NCBI GenBank assembly: GCA_905221605.1
Contig: CAJNDS010000005.1
Coordinates: forward strand, 62,001 to 126,000
Origin: Symbiodinium natans
Lineage: Eukaryota; Sar; Dinophyceae; Suessiales; Symbiodiniaceae
Length of the DNA stretch: 64,000 bases
Direction: 5' to 3'
Positions 1 to 12,000 of the stretch are shown in pieces (position 1 is the stretch's first letter; every line of letters begins with the position of its first letter). A program made the translations under genes and the position numbers. Under the pieces are notes generated by a model, which did no database searches, was not told the origin of the DNA, and worked only from the letters and a program-made list of their open reading frames with translations.

Positions 1-67
1 GCTGCCAGAAGCTGCCGTTTTTCTGTGGGAGCTAACGTGTGCATCACGTGAAAACACTGCGAGAAAG

Positions 68-3000
68 GTGACGAAGGATGGAGTAACTGTTGCCAAAGCC
101 ATCGCAGTGGCCCCAGCATGCCAAGACACTGGCTTCATTTTGTGTTGTGCTCTGCGATCTGTTTCCTAGGAATTCAAGAACAAGCTCGTGAACGTGGGGG
201 CTTCGCTCATCAAGCAGGCTTTCTTCCGGCTCTCATGCTGCGGTGCTGCGGAAACGATTCCAGGTATTTGGTTGTGCTTCGCAGGTTGCTTCCAAGACAA
301 ATGACCTTGCTGGTGATGGCACCACAACGTGCCGATCTCGGCTCTTGCTCACGATCTCGAAACAGATGTTTCAAGATGACCCCTCGCACAAAGCAGCGAT
401 GCTAAGCATTCGAGGTCGACAGTGCTGGCCCGTGCAATCTTCCGAGAAGGAACTAAAGCGGCTCTGGCCTTAGCAGCCTGGGAAGGAGAGAGCCTGCAGA
501 GTCCTGCAGCCTTGCGCCAATGCCAAGGTCGTTGCAGGCATGAACCCAATGGCACGGAGCTCGTTGTTGCCACGCGTCTAGTATGTATTCGTATGCGTCA
601 TCCCTGAGAATGTAGTCTCCAAGGACGTGAAAAGAGGAATTGATGCTTCTGTGAAGATTGTGCTGGAGGAGACTGTTTGCGATGCTTGCTATGTGCTCGT
701 GCAAGGATCTTTCAGTGACGTTCAGGACTTAGAAAAGCGCGCGACGGAGATCTCCTCGCCCAAGGAGATAGCGCAGGCAGATTCAAATTCAAGACCCAAC
801 TTCCTACCGAAGAAGGCCTTGCCGTGCTCCTTCAGGTAGCCACAATTTCTGCGAACGGAGATGTCTTGCTTGCTAAATTGGAGCTGGATGTGGGTCTCAG
901 TTTCACATTGCTGAGGGATCTTTGCGTTGCTTTGGTCATGGCTGTGGCAAGCCGCCCCAGCATGCCAGGAGATTATCGGCAAGATGGTCGCCGATGCTTT
1001 TGAGAAAGTTGGCAAGGCCAGAGACAGTTTTAGCATCTTGGTAACTGCGCCTCTTGCAGCTTGTAGTTTGCTCATGGAGACGAGTGTGACAACGCGGAAT
1101 GTCTAGAGAAGACTTTTGGATACCAAGCTGCAACCGCAGTCGCTCCGGCTCAAGCTGAGTCGGCCCCTTGAGAGCTCGGGCCATGTCCCTTTGGAGCTCT
1201 TCCGCCCGTTGTGCCAAAAGGGCAGCGCAGGACTGACGGTACCTTCGCGGTTTAGGGTTTAGGGTTTAGGGTTTAGGGTGTGCAAGCAGTCCTGCAGGAG
1301 CGATTGCCAACAATACGTGAGGATGAGTGTCAAGACTTGGAGCATGAGGCGAACCAGGTGCTGGCTCATGATTGAGGGGCTGGGATGAGAAACTTATATT
1401 TTCAGAGTATGTGAGCACGGGACCAGAGCGAGGGGAAGCGTGTCAGGGAGGTCGTGGGTGCTTTCGTCGCTCTTGATGATTGCACCCTCAGGGTTTCTAA
1501 GCAGTGGAAAGTAAGAAAGGCTTTCTGTTGGTTGGATTCGCGAGAGTAAGGTCCCCTAAGCTTGGTAAAGCCCAAGAGGGTGGCGAACGAGAGAAAGGAC
1601 CCCAGAAACTTTGCGGGAGATTTTATGGATTCGATGTGGGGTTTTAAAGGTGTCCTGAGGGCGGTGTCTGGGGTCTTTTGTGCCAGCCTGAGGTTGTTGA
1701 GGTCCGCGAGGTTGTGATGAGCTGGGCAACAAACAGACTTTTCGCTTCATCTGAAGCTGTGGTCAGGGTTTTTGATCTCAGATTCGGGCATGAATGAGGT
1801 CTTAAAAGCTCGACTAGAATAAAGCAGGTGGGATGGATGGATTGCAGGGTTTCAAGGGCGGATTCATTCATGGACCCAGGGCGGTGACTTGACATGTAAT
1901 CTGTGAGCGAGCCAGGGTCTTATATAGAGGGGTCGGAACTGTCTGCATGTGAGAAGACCAGGGACCGAGGTTGGATACTTTTTTTGAATCGATGGCTGTC
2001 ACGATGGCTACCCGACAGCATGCAGGTCCGGCATCAGCTTGCCGAATCCTTCGGGGACCTCCTTCGTCCCTTGCCGTGCAACCATTGACTGAGCTGCAGC
2101 AATGAACGGACCTTGCAGTTCCGACTTGCTTTTTGTTTTGTGACAGCAATCTGGAATGGCGAAATGGACACCTTTCTTTGACCATTCGAGGTGGTGAGCC
2201 AGAGCCAGACAGGGCAAGTGATCTCATCAGGTTCTTGAAGGCTGGGTGCAGCATGTGCTATCTGGGCATTGCAATGCCATCAGCTTGCAATGCAGTCCAT
2301 GCTGTTTGTTTGTTTCCACTACTGGGAAGAACGCAATAGATGAGAGCCTGATACGAAACGATGCATGCCTGTGCCCATGTGCAAGCCCACTTGATAAAGA
2401 CGGGACGTTGCGGGGGATGCGCGTGTCCACGCGCATGTGCCGGACACTGTCGTGTTTAGCTCGCACAGGAGAGAGTTGAACACATCGGCGCATGGGCCTG
2501 CTTTTGGGGAGTCGCTGCCATCAGAAAAGGAGATAGGATCCGATAGTATAGAGAATCCATGGGCCTCAGCGCCTCCTGACCCATGCCGACCCTGCGTGTG
2601 GTGACAGGGTTCAGGTAGTGGATCCAAACATGCCTTTCCCACACGCATCCGGGGAGAGGGGCGGTGTAAGGTCCCCGCAAGGAATCGCTAGAGAGGGCAA
2701 TGCAAGCTTAGGTCCTCTATGTGTCTCTGTATATGTCTCTCAACCCAGGTTCAGGATCAGCTTGTCTAGGAACAAGCTGCGTGCCGCCCAAACATCTTCA
2801 CATTTGCCCTGGACGATGATGGACACAAAATGCCTTTCCTCCTTACACGCTTGGAATATGTTTGAACATTTTAATGAGGTGGCGAAATGAGCGAGAACTC
2901 AATTTTCAACGAGAGGAGACGCGCACGGCAGTTTCTGCATGCATATGTGGCACAGTGTGGCACAATGTGGCACAGCTCAGCAAGAAGTACAGCAAAGAGA

Positions 3001-6000
3001 GTGGTGGACCTCTGTCAGGCAGCTGACCAACATGGGCGGAAGGAAGCTCTTTCTTTCCTGGCGCCTGCGCTGCCTTCCCTGGCAAAGACCCAGCAAGGTG
3101 TCGTTCGTGCTGCCATCGAGGTGGCCACGAGCTCCGTGTCCCGGCCACACTTGTTAGTCTGAGTTAGTCTATGTTAGTCTATGTTAGTCTATGTTAGTCT
3201 ATGTTCGTCTATGTTAGTCTATGTTAGTCTATGTTACAGTAGTCCATGTTAGTCTATGTTAGTCTGTCACCTATGGAGTGACACAACGTCGTGGGAATCG
3301 CGATCGTCAGGACAGGGCCATTTTGCTTTCATCCTTCCGCGGCTCAGTGCTGGACTTGTGCCAGTGCAAGTCAGGCCCCATGGCATCACATGTCCGAAGT
3401 GTGCATTCTATAAATGCTCGTGCCCTGTAGGTCATCAGATGCTCGTGCTGCTCATTGACTGCGTTCCGGTGTTCTCTTTGGGATTCATGGTTTGCGAGAT
3501 GATTCACAATTGCGATGCTTGGTCGCACCATGTCCCACCACTCCCGGAGCCAAAGCACATGAAAGGGCATGTGGCTACATGTGGTTCAATCAATTTTGAG
3601 TTGCTGGCTTTGTCTCTTGACTCCCATACCAGCCCTATCTGAATTCATAGCAGTGATTCAAAGCAGTGCGCCATCAACGAATCCTGTGCTAAGAAGCAGC
3701 TCTCGCAGCATCGCTATGCTTCACATGTGATGGAGCCTCTTGGCCTTTACTGTTTGTCGGGTACTGCCGAGCATGCAACTTCAGACTATTGGTCAGATCC
3801 GAGCAAGAACCTGTCTGCCAAAATGGGATGCAAGGGTGATGCTGTGAGAAAGGCTACTAGAGATTCTTTGCCAATTGTTGTAGTGACAGATATGTGCGAG
3901 CAGTCCATGTCTCTGCACTTTGTGAGATGAAATCGATCCGTCAATCTCCAGCTTGCAACACCCGAAACCGATGCTTTTGTTATTCTCGCTGCGCTACGCC
4001 AAGGTCGATGCTGCTGCATTTCCACCCCTCCCAGCTAGTGGAGATTTCCTTGAAAGTGGTGGAGGCATGTTTTTTTTTTTGTTTTCGTCTGGTTTTGTCT
4101 TGAGGTGGATGGAAGAAGTTTGGATGGATAGAACACGTGGGGTCGTGACCTTGAACAGCCCATGGGTCACGACTTGATGCAGAGTGTCTGCTACGTGTGT
4201 CGCTTCATGTTGCTTCCATGACCCGGTCGGTGGAAGCCAGACATCGAGTACGACAGGCGAGCACTTCATGTTGCAGCGAGATCTTGAGCATGCGGATACA
4301 CTTTGGACATTCATCTGGGGTCTCCGCTTCCAGCATCCCTGTCAAGTTCCAAGCCTCGTTTCCCCCGTGTCCTAAGCCAAACCACAGGCAGCTTTCAGCA
4401 TATGGGTGGGCACTCGGATTCCTTGACAGGTGGGCTCTTCATAGGAGTATTGGTGACTCGCGTATCGAACGACAAGGAAGCAGCTTCCATGAGCAGAGGG
4501 TGTATTGTTTCGTGCTGCTGTGAGCACGTCCCCCCCCCCCGGGGCGGAGACGACGCGGGTGCGCATTGACTTTGCTGGGCAAGGCCTCTCAGTCACTCTT
4601 ACTCACTCACACTCAGCATCCTGCCGGGAAGCGAGGAAACCTGCAGAGCAAATGATCTTCGTTTAGGATGGGGCCGCTCGAAGCAAGTGTGCTGCTGCAG
4701 TCCCAGCAGGTAGTCCTCCCTCCCCGAGTGGTGCATATCAGGCTCCAGGGTGTCATAGAAGTGTCCCTTGGGCGTGTGGTAAGGGTGGACTCAGTGATGC
4801 TCAGTGGTTTGTCGGCCAGTAAGGGTTTCGGTTCGTGGCTTCTAGTTTGGCAATGGCGGTTGAGTATTGCGTGGTTGATGCCTATCAGTGCAGGCAGCAC
4901 CGTCGCTAGCAAGAGATCCGCATGGAAGCCGTGTTCTTCAGACTTTGACCGAGCCACCAACACGGCACTCATTGCAGGTTATCCTGTGCTGTTGGATTTG
5001 CATGTGGCTGTCGTTTGTTTGTCATGATGGGCTTCGGTTACACATTTGCATTGTGGGAGATGATTTGGTTGTAGGTGCCGCTTTCTCCACGGCATGTCTT
5101 TCCAACCGGAGTGTGTTAGGTATGGGAGCCCTACTTGCCGCGAGCTACTGTTTCGGAAGCTGCTGCCCGAGATTGCAATGCTGACGAGACTCGTTCAAAT
5201 GGATAGTCGGAGAGTCGCAGTACTATAGTTTTGGCAATGGTTGTCATGGCCGAAGATGTTTCTAAGGATGCACCGCGCTGGGTCGCAAGTCCTACGAAAA
5301 GCATTGGAAACAAGTGATGTGAATCTACAGTCCAATTCCCAGTTGCATCAGTCGGGTTCGTCTGCTCCTTGCATAGGGTTGTGCCGTTACGCCGCTGGTG
5401 TGCCAGAACTGCCAGAACTCGCGTTGCTGAAAGGCACCTCATTGCTGAAGCGGTGCTGGAAGGAGTCCGGAACAAATCTGTTCAGGCTCCTGTACCGGCT
5501 GAGGGAGTTTCGATGCGTTTCGTGTCCATGCGTTTCGTGTCCATCAACAACTTACCACAGGTTGCCAATATTGCCTGCAGCCGCTGTGGGAGCACCATCC
5601 TCCAACAGATCTCCGCATGCAGAAGTCCTGTCGTTGACGAAATCCACAGCTGGCTTGCAGAGGCTTGCTTGGGCCCGATGTGTTGCTGGCCTTCTGCAGT
5701 GTGCGTGTCCACAAGTGGAATGTGTGATTGGTGCCGGTTCTCCAGGCGCTTCCTCAGCTGGAGAAGTCCAGATATGGCCGCCGGCTGGTGCATGCGTGAC
5801 CTGCCGTCCCCTTGCTGTTCACACCTCAGCCAGTACTTGTGATACTAGTGCTGAGCAATGAGCACGACCCAGCTTCGTCAGAGCAACTAAGGTACAGACA
5901 CTACGAGGGCCGGCTCTACTTAGTTTCCTTGTCGTCCTCGCTGCAGCTCGTCTGCAAGGACCCCGTTGCTTGATACCCAAAAGATGATGAGCTCTTAGAG

Positions 6001-9000
6001 CCCTAAGAGTCTCAAAAGAACCGCTCTTAGAGCCAAGGATTGAGATCGATTGGCACCAGAGGCTGCGAGGTTTTTGAGCGGTGAGCACGTGTAGCTTGGA
6101 CATGTGCACCCGTCAGGTGTCGTGACGTGACACCGGCCAAGAAATGTGAGTGAGCAGGAGTGCAGTGTACAGATCTTAAGCATGCATCCTGTCTCATGGC
6201 CTTTTCGTCTGGCTCACCTCCGAGTGGTGAAGCGACTCTGTCCGCCAGACTGTGAACACATCAGGCTTTCCCATCTGCACTTCTCGGTGAAGATCGGTTG
6301 TCGGGTCATTCTTCTGATCCTGCCTTGTGCTTGTTTGTGTCAATAGCGAAGGCGAAGTAATTCAGGTCAAGACGAGAGTCGCCGTAGGCACATGCCATCT
6401 CTGGAGGGGTGAGTGTTCCCCAAGACAAGAAATTCGTGTCCTTGGCTACCGTGTGGTTTCATGGCCTGGCAGTATGGTTTGAGAATGCTTGAGATAGGGT
6501 TGGGGAACGATGGCAAATCACTGGCGAAGCTGTGGCACCGTCGTGCACTGGAAGGCATTCTACAACTTAAATTTCTACCTTGAAGATAAGTACTAACAAG
6601 TTTCCAAACTTGCGAGCGTGTGCACACGGAGGTCATACAGCAAGAATCGCAGAGGCAGCCTCATATTTTGAGCGAGAGCTCTGCGATTCCTTCAGTTCGG
6701 AGTATTCCGTTAGCTTTGACTGCCTGGTGGGCAGCTCAGAGCTGATCAATCCACTCAGCCCACGAGCATTGATGACCATTGCAACCGTTGCGATTGTCGA
6801 GATCCCTGCAGAGTTTGGCGGGATTTGTGTTGCCTGTATCGAACAGAAGCAAGGCGGTTCAACGTTCAAGCCCGGTCAAATTGCCTCTAACTCGTATCAA
6901 GTAGCAACGGAAGGGGAGCACAGCGATGCAGCAGCAGGCTTTTGCCGGTTCAGGCCAAGCTGACCTCGATGTGCTGCGTGTACAGCGCCTTTTGTGTCCT
7001 CATGCTGCTACTGAAGCTTCTGGTGGCATGATGTGGCATGTACTTCCAGACTTGTGAGCAGTGAGCAGTAGCACCAGGGAGGGCCAAGCGTGGCACTGAT
7101 GGCGAGTAAGGACCTTGCCAGCAAGACCTGCAAAATCTTGAAGCTTCTGCAAGCACAAAACACCTGATCCCCTTCAGATGTAGAGAGAGTCATTGCTCGG
7201 TGCATCTTTGAAGACTCACAGAGTCAGCAGACTCAATCCGGAAAATGTCACACTTTGGGCATTGCACTTGCCGTGGCTTTTGCCAGGATGGCACCATCAC
7301 TGTGTCGGAGGGCAAAACGCTGGATCATGAGCTGGAGGACCGACACCGCTCTCTGATGCCGACGTGAAGATCTCGGGGCCTTTCGGCAGGTTGTGGAAGG
7401 CATGAAGTTCGACCGCGGCTACATTTCCCCGTACTTTGTGACAGATACAAAGGCGCGGACACGGCCTGCCAACAAGCAGTGCTAGTAAATCCTTCGGATG
7501 GACACCGCAGAGCAGGAGAAAGCAAGACATTTCCTCACAGATCCTGACATTTATGATGCTGGGGCACCTCACATTCAACCTGTCGATCCCTGATGCAGAC
7601 CCTCTGAAATACCTGCAGTGCCCACCCCCCAGAAAATCGCCGAGTATCTCAGGAGCTGTCCGACAGTCCTGCTCAATATCCCTTGAGCGCCCACCCCGCA
7701 ACGAGTCTCGCCAAGTCTCCGGGGCGCCCCGAATCCCCATAAAACTCCCTGTAGTGTCCAATCCCACACTGTAGCGATGGAGGCCCTGGCAGTGGTTAAA
7801 AGCAGAATCCTGGGGCGAATTAGCTCCCACATCGGTGAGCTGTAGGGGATGATCGAAGTGTGTAAAAGTATTTTTTCCTTCGGAATGTCGGAGTCTGGAA
7901 GGCGCAAAAATGTGCCCTAGCAGACCCACTTGTTCTCATCTACGACAAGAAGATCTCGTCAGCCTCGGCCTTGTCGGCCTCAATTCCATGCCGGGATCAT
8001 GCACGCAAACGCAATGCACACAATGCGCGTGTGGATCGGCTTGCGGTGCAAGGTTCAGAGCATCCTCCCCGTTTTGGAGCACACCATGAAGGCTCGAGGA
8101 TCATCTTCGAACCTGGTCTTGCTGTCGTGATCCTTCTGGGCCGTGCTGGCATTTCGCGCATATATGTGTCGTCATAGGCAAGTGATCAAGCAGCTCGATT
8201 GCCCAAGTGCTGTGACATCAAGTGAGTGCCTCCCTCTCAAGCTGGTGCCTGTTGAGCTGCGGCCTCCCAGTTGAGAGCCAACCGGATTCAATCATCGCGC
8301 GTCCTATGTGGTCCTCGCTAGCCGGACAGGAGGGAAATTAGCATGAAGCGGGTGTGTGTGAAGAACGGCAGGCACAAAAACCTCTACTCATCATTGCGGA
8401 GGACGTTGAACAGGAGGCTGACACAGAGCTCATAGAAATTGTTAGTGAAGTGCAGACCATGATGACACCATGCTTTCACGATGACGGATGGCGGAGAGTT
8501 TTCCGAGACATGACGTACAACGGTGCTTCTGCGGTTTCAGTCGTTGGCAGGCCTTGGCAACCTTGGTGGTGAATAAGCTGCGTGGAGGATTGCAGGTATG
8601 CGCTGTCAAGGCAGGATGTGCCACTCTGCATAGCCAATGCTGGCAGTACTAAAATCATGCACCAGTGGTCAGTGACGCGGCGGTTTCAGTCTTAACCCAT
8701 GTTGGCTTCAAATGGTATTCCTTGTGACGTGCCTTGTGGGCTTCATCGCCCTCAGGCACCCGGCTTCGGTGACCATCGGAAGGCCATGTTGCAGGCAAGT
8801 TGCACTTCGGCAAGTAGGTGGAAATGTGCTTTGCACGCTCGATTATGAAGCGAGTGTGTAGCGCAGGCTCGGTTTGAGAGTGCAGGTCTGCATGTTCTGA
8901 GGCTACTAGGGTCTGAAAGGCTGCGTCGAGAATTCAAATTCGTCAAAGTCTTCGTACGCAGGATTCAGGTTCGTTGTTTGAGGAGTTAAGAACATGCGTT

Positions 9001-12000
9001 GTGCAATGCAGCTGGATGTTCTCACCTGCGCGCGGCAGTATGACCCCAGACCCAAAGCAAAGACGAGCTTGCAATCTCTTGCAAGAGATGCCTCTCAGCG
9101 TGTTGAATCTGAACAGTCGTTCCATGCGAGGACCTGTCTGTGCTCACAGGGGCAGAGCTTATCAGTGAGGCCTTCGCCCAATTTGCTCAGCTCAGTCGTG
9201 ACGACCATGAGAATCTTTTCGTGTTCCCTGCCAGGACACCGGCCGCAAGCTGGACGAGACCTTCGATGCGACTGTGCTCGGCACCGCCAAATCCATCACA
9301 GTCACGAAGGTCCTGGCTGTCCAAGACATTTCAAGGCTCGAGATGAAAGCTGTGCTGCTCATTCTGAGAACGTTTTCAGGATGACACCATCATTCTTGAT
9401 GGTGCTGGCGAACAGGCCTTGAGCACCATTCTCTGAAGTGTAAGGACGCGAAAAGCAAAGCGGAATGTGAGCCAAGAAGCTCAGAATCATGTCGAGGGAT
9501 GCGCTGAAGGCCGATATCCAGTCTCGCTGCGAGCAGATCCAGGCGGCCATCGAGGCAGGCACTTCAAGCCCATGATGACCAAGATTGGTGTCTTGTAGGT
9601 CCTGGGTCCGACGTTTTTGCCGGTCGCGTGCATGTGTCAGCGTCCGGTCTGAAAGATCATTCCTTCCTGGGCTGTGTTGGGTGGTATAAACCGTTGGTTC
9701 CCATGCTTCTTGTACGCTTCCGGAGAGCATGTTTCCCTTAACGACCAGCGCCAGACATCACAGGGCAGATGTGCTTCTCGGCGGCTTGAGATGCTTCTGC
9801 ACCCGAAGCAGAAATGTATTCGTAGGCCCATCAGGCCCACGAGTGGGCTCGCAGCCCCAAGTTCTTGCCTTTTCGTGTGTATCCCACCACCTTCGACCTG
9901 GTTTGCGCATGTGCCGGGGCGCAAGGCATGTTCGGGGGATTGATGGCCGCCGGCCCAGTGCAGGCTCACTGCATTTGCGGCCGCCGCATCAGGGGCCAGA
10001 GGTATTGAGTAGGAGGGCGACCTCGAAGAAGCGATAGGAAGACAGATTGGAAGGCGGCGAAGCTACTTTGTGAAGCCGCATTGGGCGAAGACGCTTTGCG
10101 ATGCCTCACTAGAGTCACTAGGGGGAGAATTTCAGTGCGAAATCGCATTGGGCAGGCGAGAGGCTTGCGATCAACACCACGCTACAGGTTTTCATTTCAG
10201 TGATGCCACTGTGCCGAATCATGCTACACGTCGCAGCGGCTGCCGTTCCCACGGCGACTGCGATGGAAATCTTACAACCCAAGAGCCAACAGTCATCTCT
10301 GCCGACCCTCTCCTGACAACTGGTTGTCGAAGCCGTTCAAACCGCCAAAGCGTGAAGGCCAAATCCCAAGCCATGAAGCCCCGACAAGTAAGCCAAAGCC
10401 GGCCTCAAGCTCCAAACTGGCTTGCGGCCAGCGGAGCATTATGCGGCATCAGCCAACATAGACCGACTACATGGAGTCGCGGCGTGGGGTCGCCAAACAC
10501 CGCTGGCGTGCTCGATTGCATCTTTGGTTCAGTGGGAAAGACGTTTTGCTCTCGTCACTCATGCACTGACTACCGTGGGACGCGATGTTTGTTTCGTTGT
10601 ATGGACGTGGTCCACGTGGTCCACATGTTGACTGCTGCGTCACGTTGTCAGGTTACTTCTTCAGAGTATGAGAAGGACAAGTGTTCAGCTCAGGGCATCG
10701 TGCACAGGTTGGAGAACAACTGAAGCGTGGGGGCATCCTTCTTAGGCTTAAGGAGCGCCTCGCCAAGTTGTCCGGTGGTGTGGCTGTCATCAAGGTGCCA
10801 TACGAGCTAAAGACATATTCCACTGAGGGAGTTGGAAAGAGACTGGCAGGTAAAGTCGGTAAAGTAGCTTGAGTTTGCACTTCTGTACTCAGGTTGGCGG
10901 CGCATCTGAAGTGGAGGTGTCGGAAGTGAAGGCGCAGCAGAGACTTCTCCTCCGCGGAACGCATGCATTGTTGTCAAAGTGCAGGACAGATTGAACGACG
11001 CGCTGAATGCCACAAAAGCAGCCGTGGAGGAGGGCATCGTGCGGGGAGCTGAGGAAGCTGACGGCACGTGACGAAGTCTCGGAAGGAGACGTGAACCATG
11101 CGTGAGCTAGCGGCAGCTAGCGGCCGAGGCCGGGTGGAGGGACTGCCCTCCTGTATGCCTCGAAGAAGCTGGAGGAGCTTTTCGTAAGCTTGTTGTGCGC
11201 CCTCTGCGGCTGAGCTTTGAGCCCCAAATTTCCGACGCATCGCCTTGCTGTGTTTTTTGCAGAAGGTGTGTTTTTGCGAAATGCGTTGCTGCAGTCCCTG
11301 GAGCTCGGGGGCTTCGACCGCAACGTGGGCCGTGACATCGTGCGCCAGGCCTTGCAGGTCGCAGAGCCGCAAGGTATTGCAAGGTTTCAGGGAATTTCAG
11401 GGCGCTCAAGATTTTGCCACCTTTTTCCTGCTCCGATTTTCGTTCTGTTCCGAGGTTCCTCTCATGTCCATCGTGCAAAATGCAGGCAAGGAAGGCAAGG
11501 CCCCGTGTGTGCGCTCTTGCTATGGTTTGCGTGTGTATGTCTGTGTATATAAGTATATATGTAGATATAAAGACATGTGTGCATATAGTTGTGTTCGAGC
11601 CAGTTCTTTCAGTGGCCTTCTTGAGCTACATTCGACGTTTTTGTAAAGGCAGAGTCCCGTACATTTTCGCAGCTTGCATTTATGCTTTTATGATTCCTCG
11701 GAGGGCACACTGATTTGAGACCAGCTTGGAAGGGGATGGCAGAATATTTGCCATTGCTGGAGGGGGCCCTGGTGTGCTGGAAATGGTGGAGGTGGATGAG
11801 GCCGTGATGTGAGTAGCTCCGGGTGTGCACAGGTCGGGGTGGGCACTTAGTATCTGCAGAGGGATCTGTGGAGAAGCGTGTTCGCCGTTTTTGGCACTCG
11901 ACTGGTGCACTGCCCTGAGCGGAGGTGACGGTGTTTGCTTGGCTTAGTACCCTGAAGGGTGACCTTTGGGGGAAGAGCTTGGCTGAGCGAAGTTATCGCG

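Larger units (their letters stand above)
1017..7286 (+). other. 6.27-kb intron of the HSP60 gene
   Basis: The exon ending [10 protein letters not shown] (1016, GC donor) joins in protein sequence directly to [16 protein letters not shown] (from 7287). The 6270 bases between are therefore one intron, against about 50-1500 bases for the gene's other introns. It holds a TTTAGGG array (1251-1278) and a 10-base tandem repeat (3151-3268). I see no other HSP60 exon and no convincing nested gene. The longest open frames (for example 5241-5861 and 6580-6963, +) resemble nothing I know and probably arise by chance. Confidence 0.8.

Noticed and set aside
5241-5861. 206-codon + frame inside the large HSP60 intron as a nested gene
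   Set aside because: No domain, low-complexity or conserved motif, and the length is compatible with chance in GC-balanced DNA.
7297-7929. 210-codon minus-strand frame
   Set aside because: Antisense to two HSP60 exons and their intron, with no recognisable motif.
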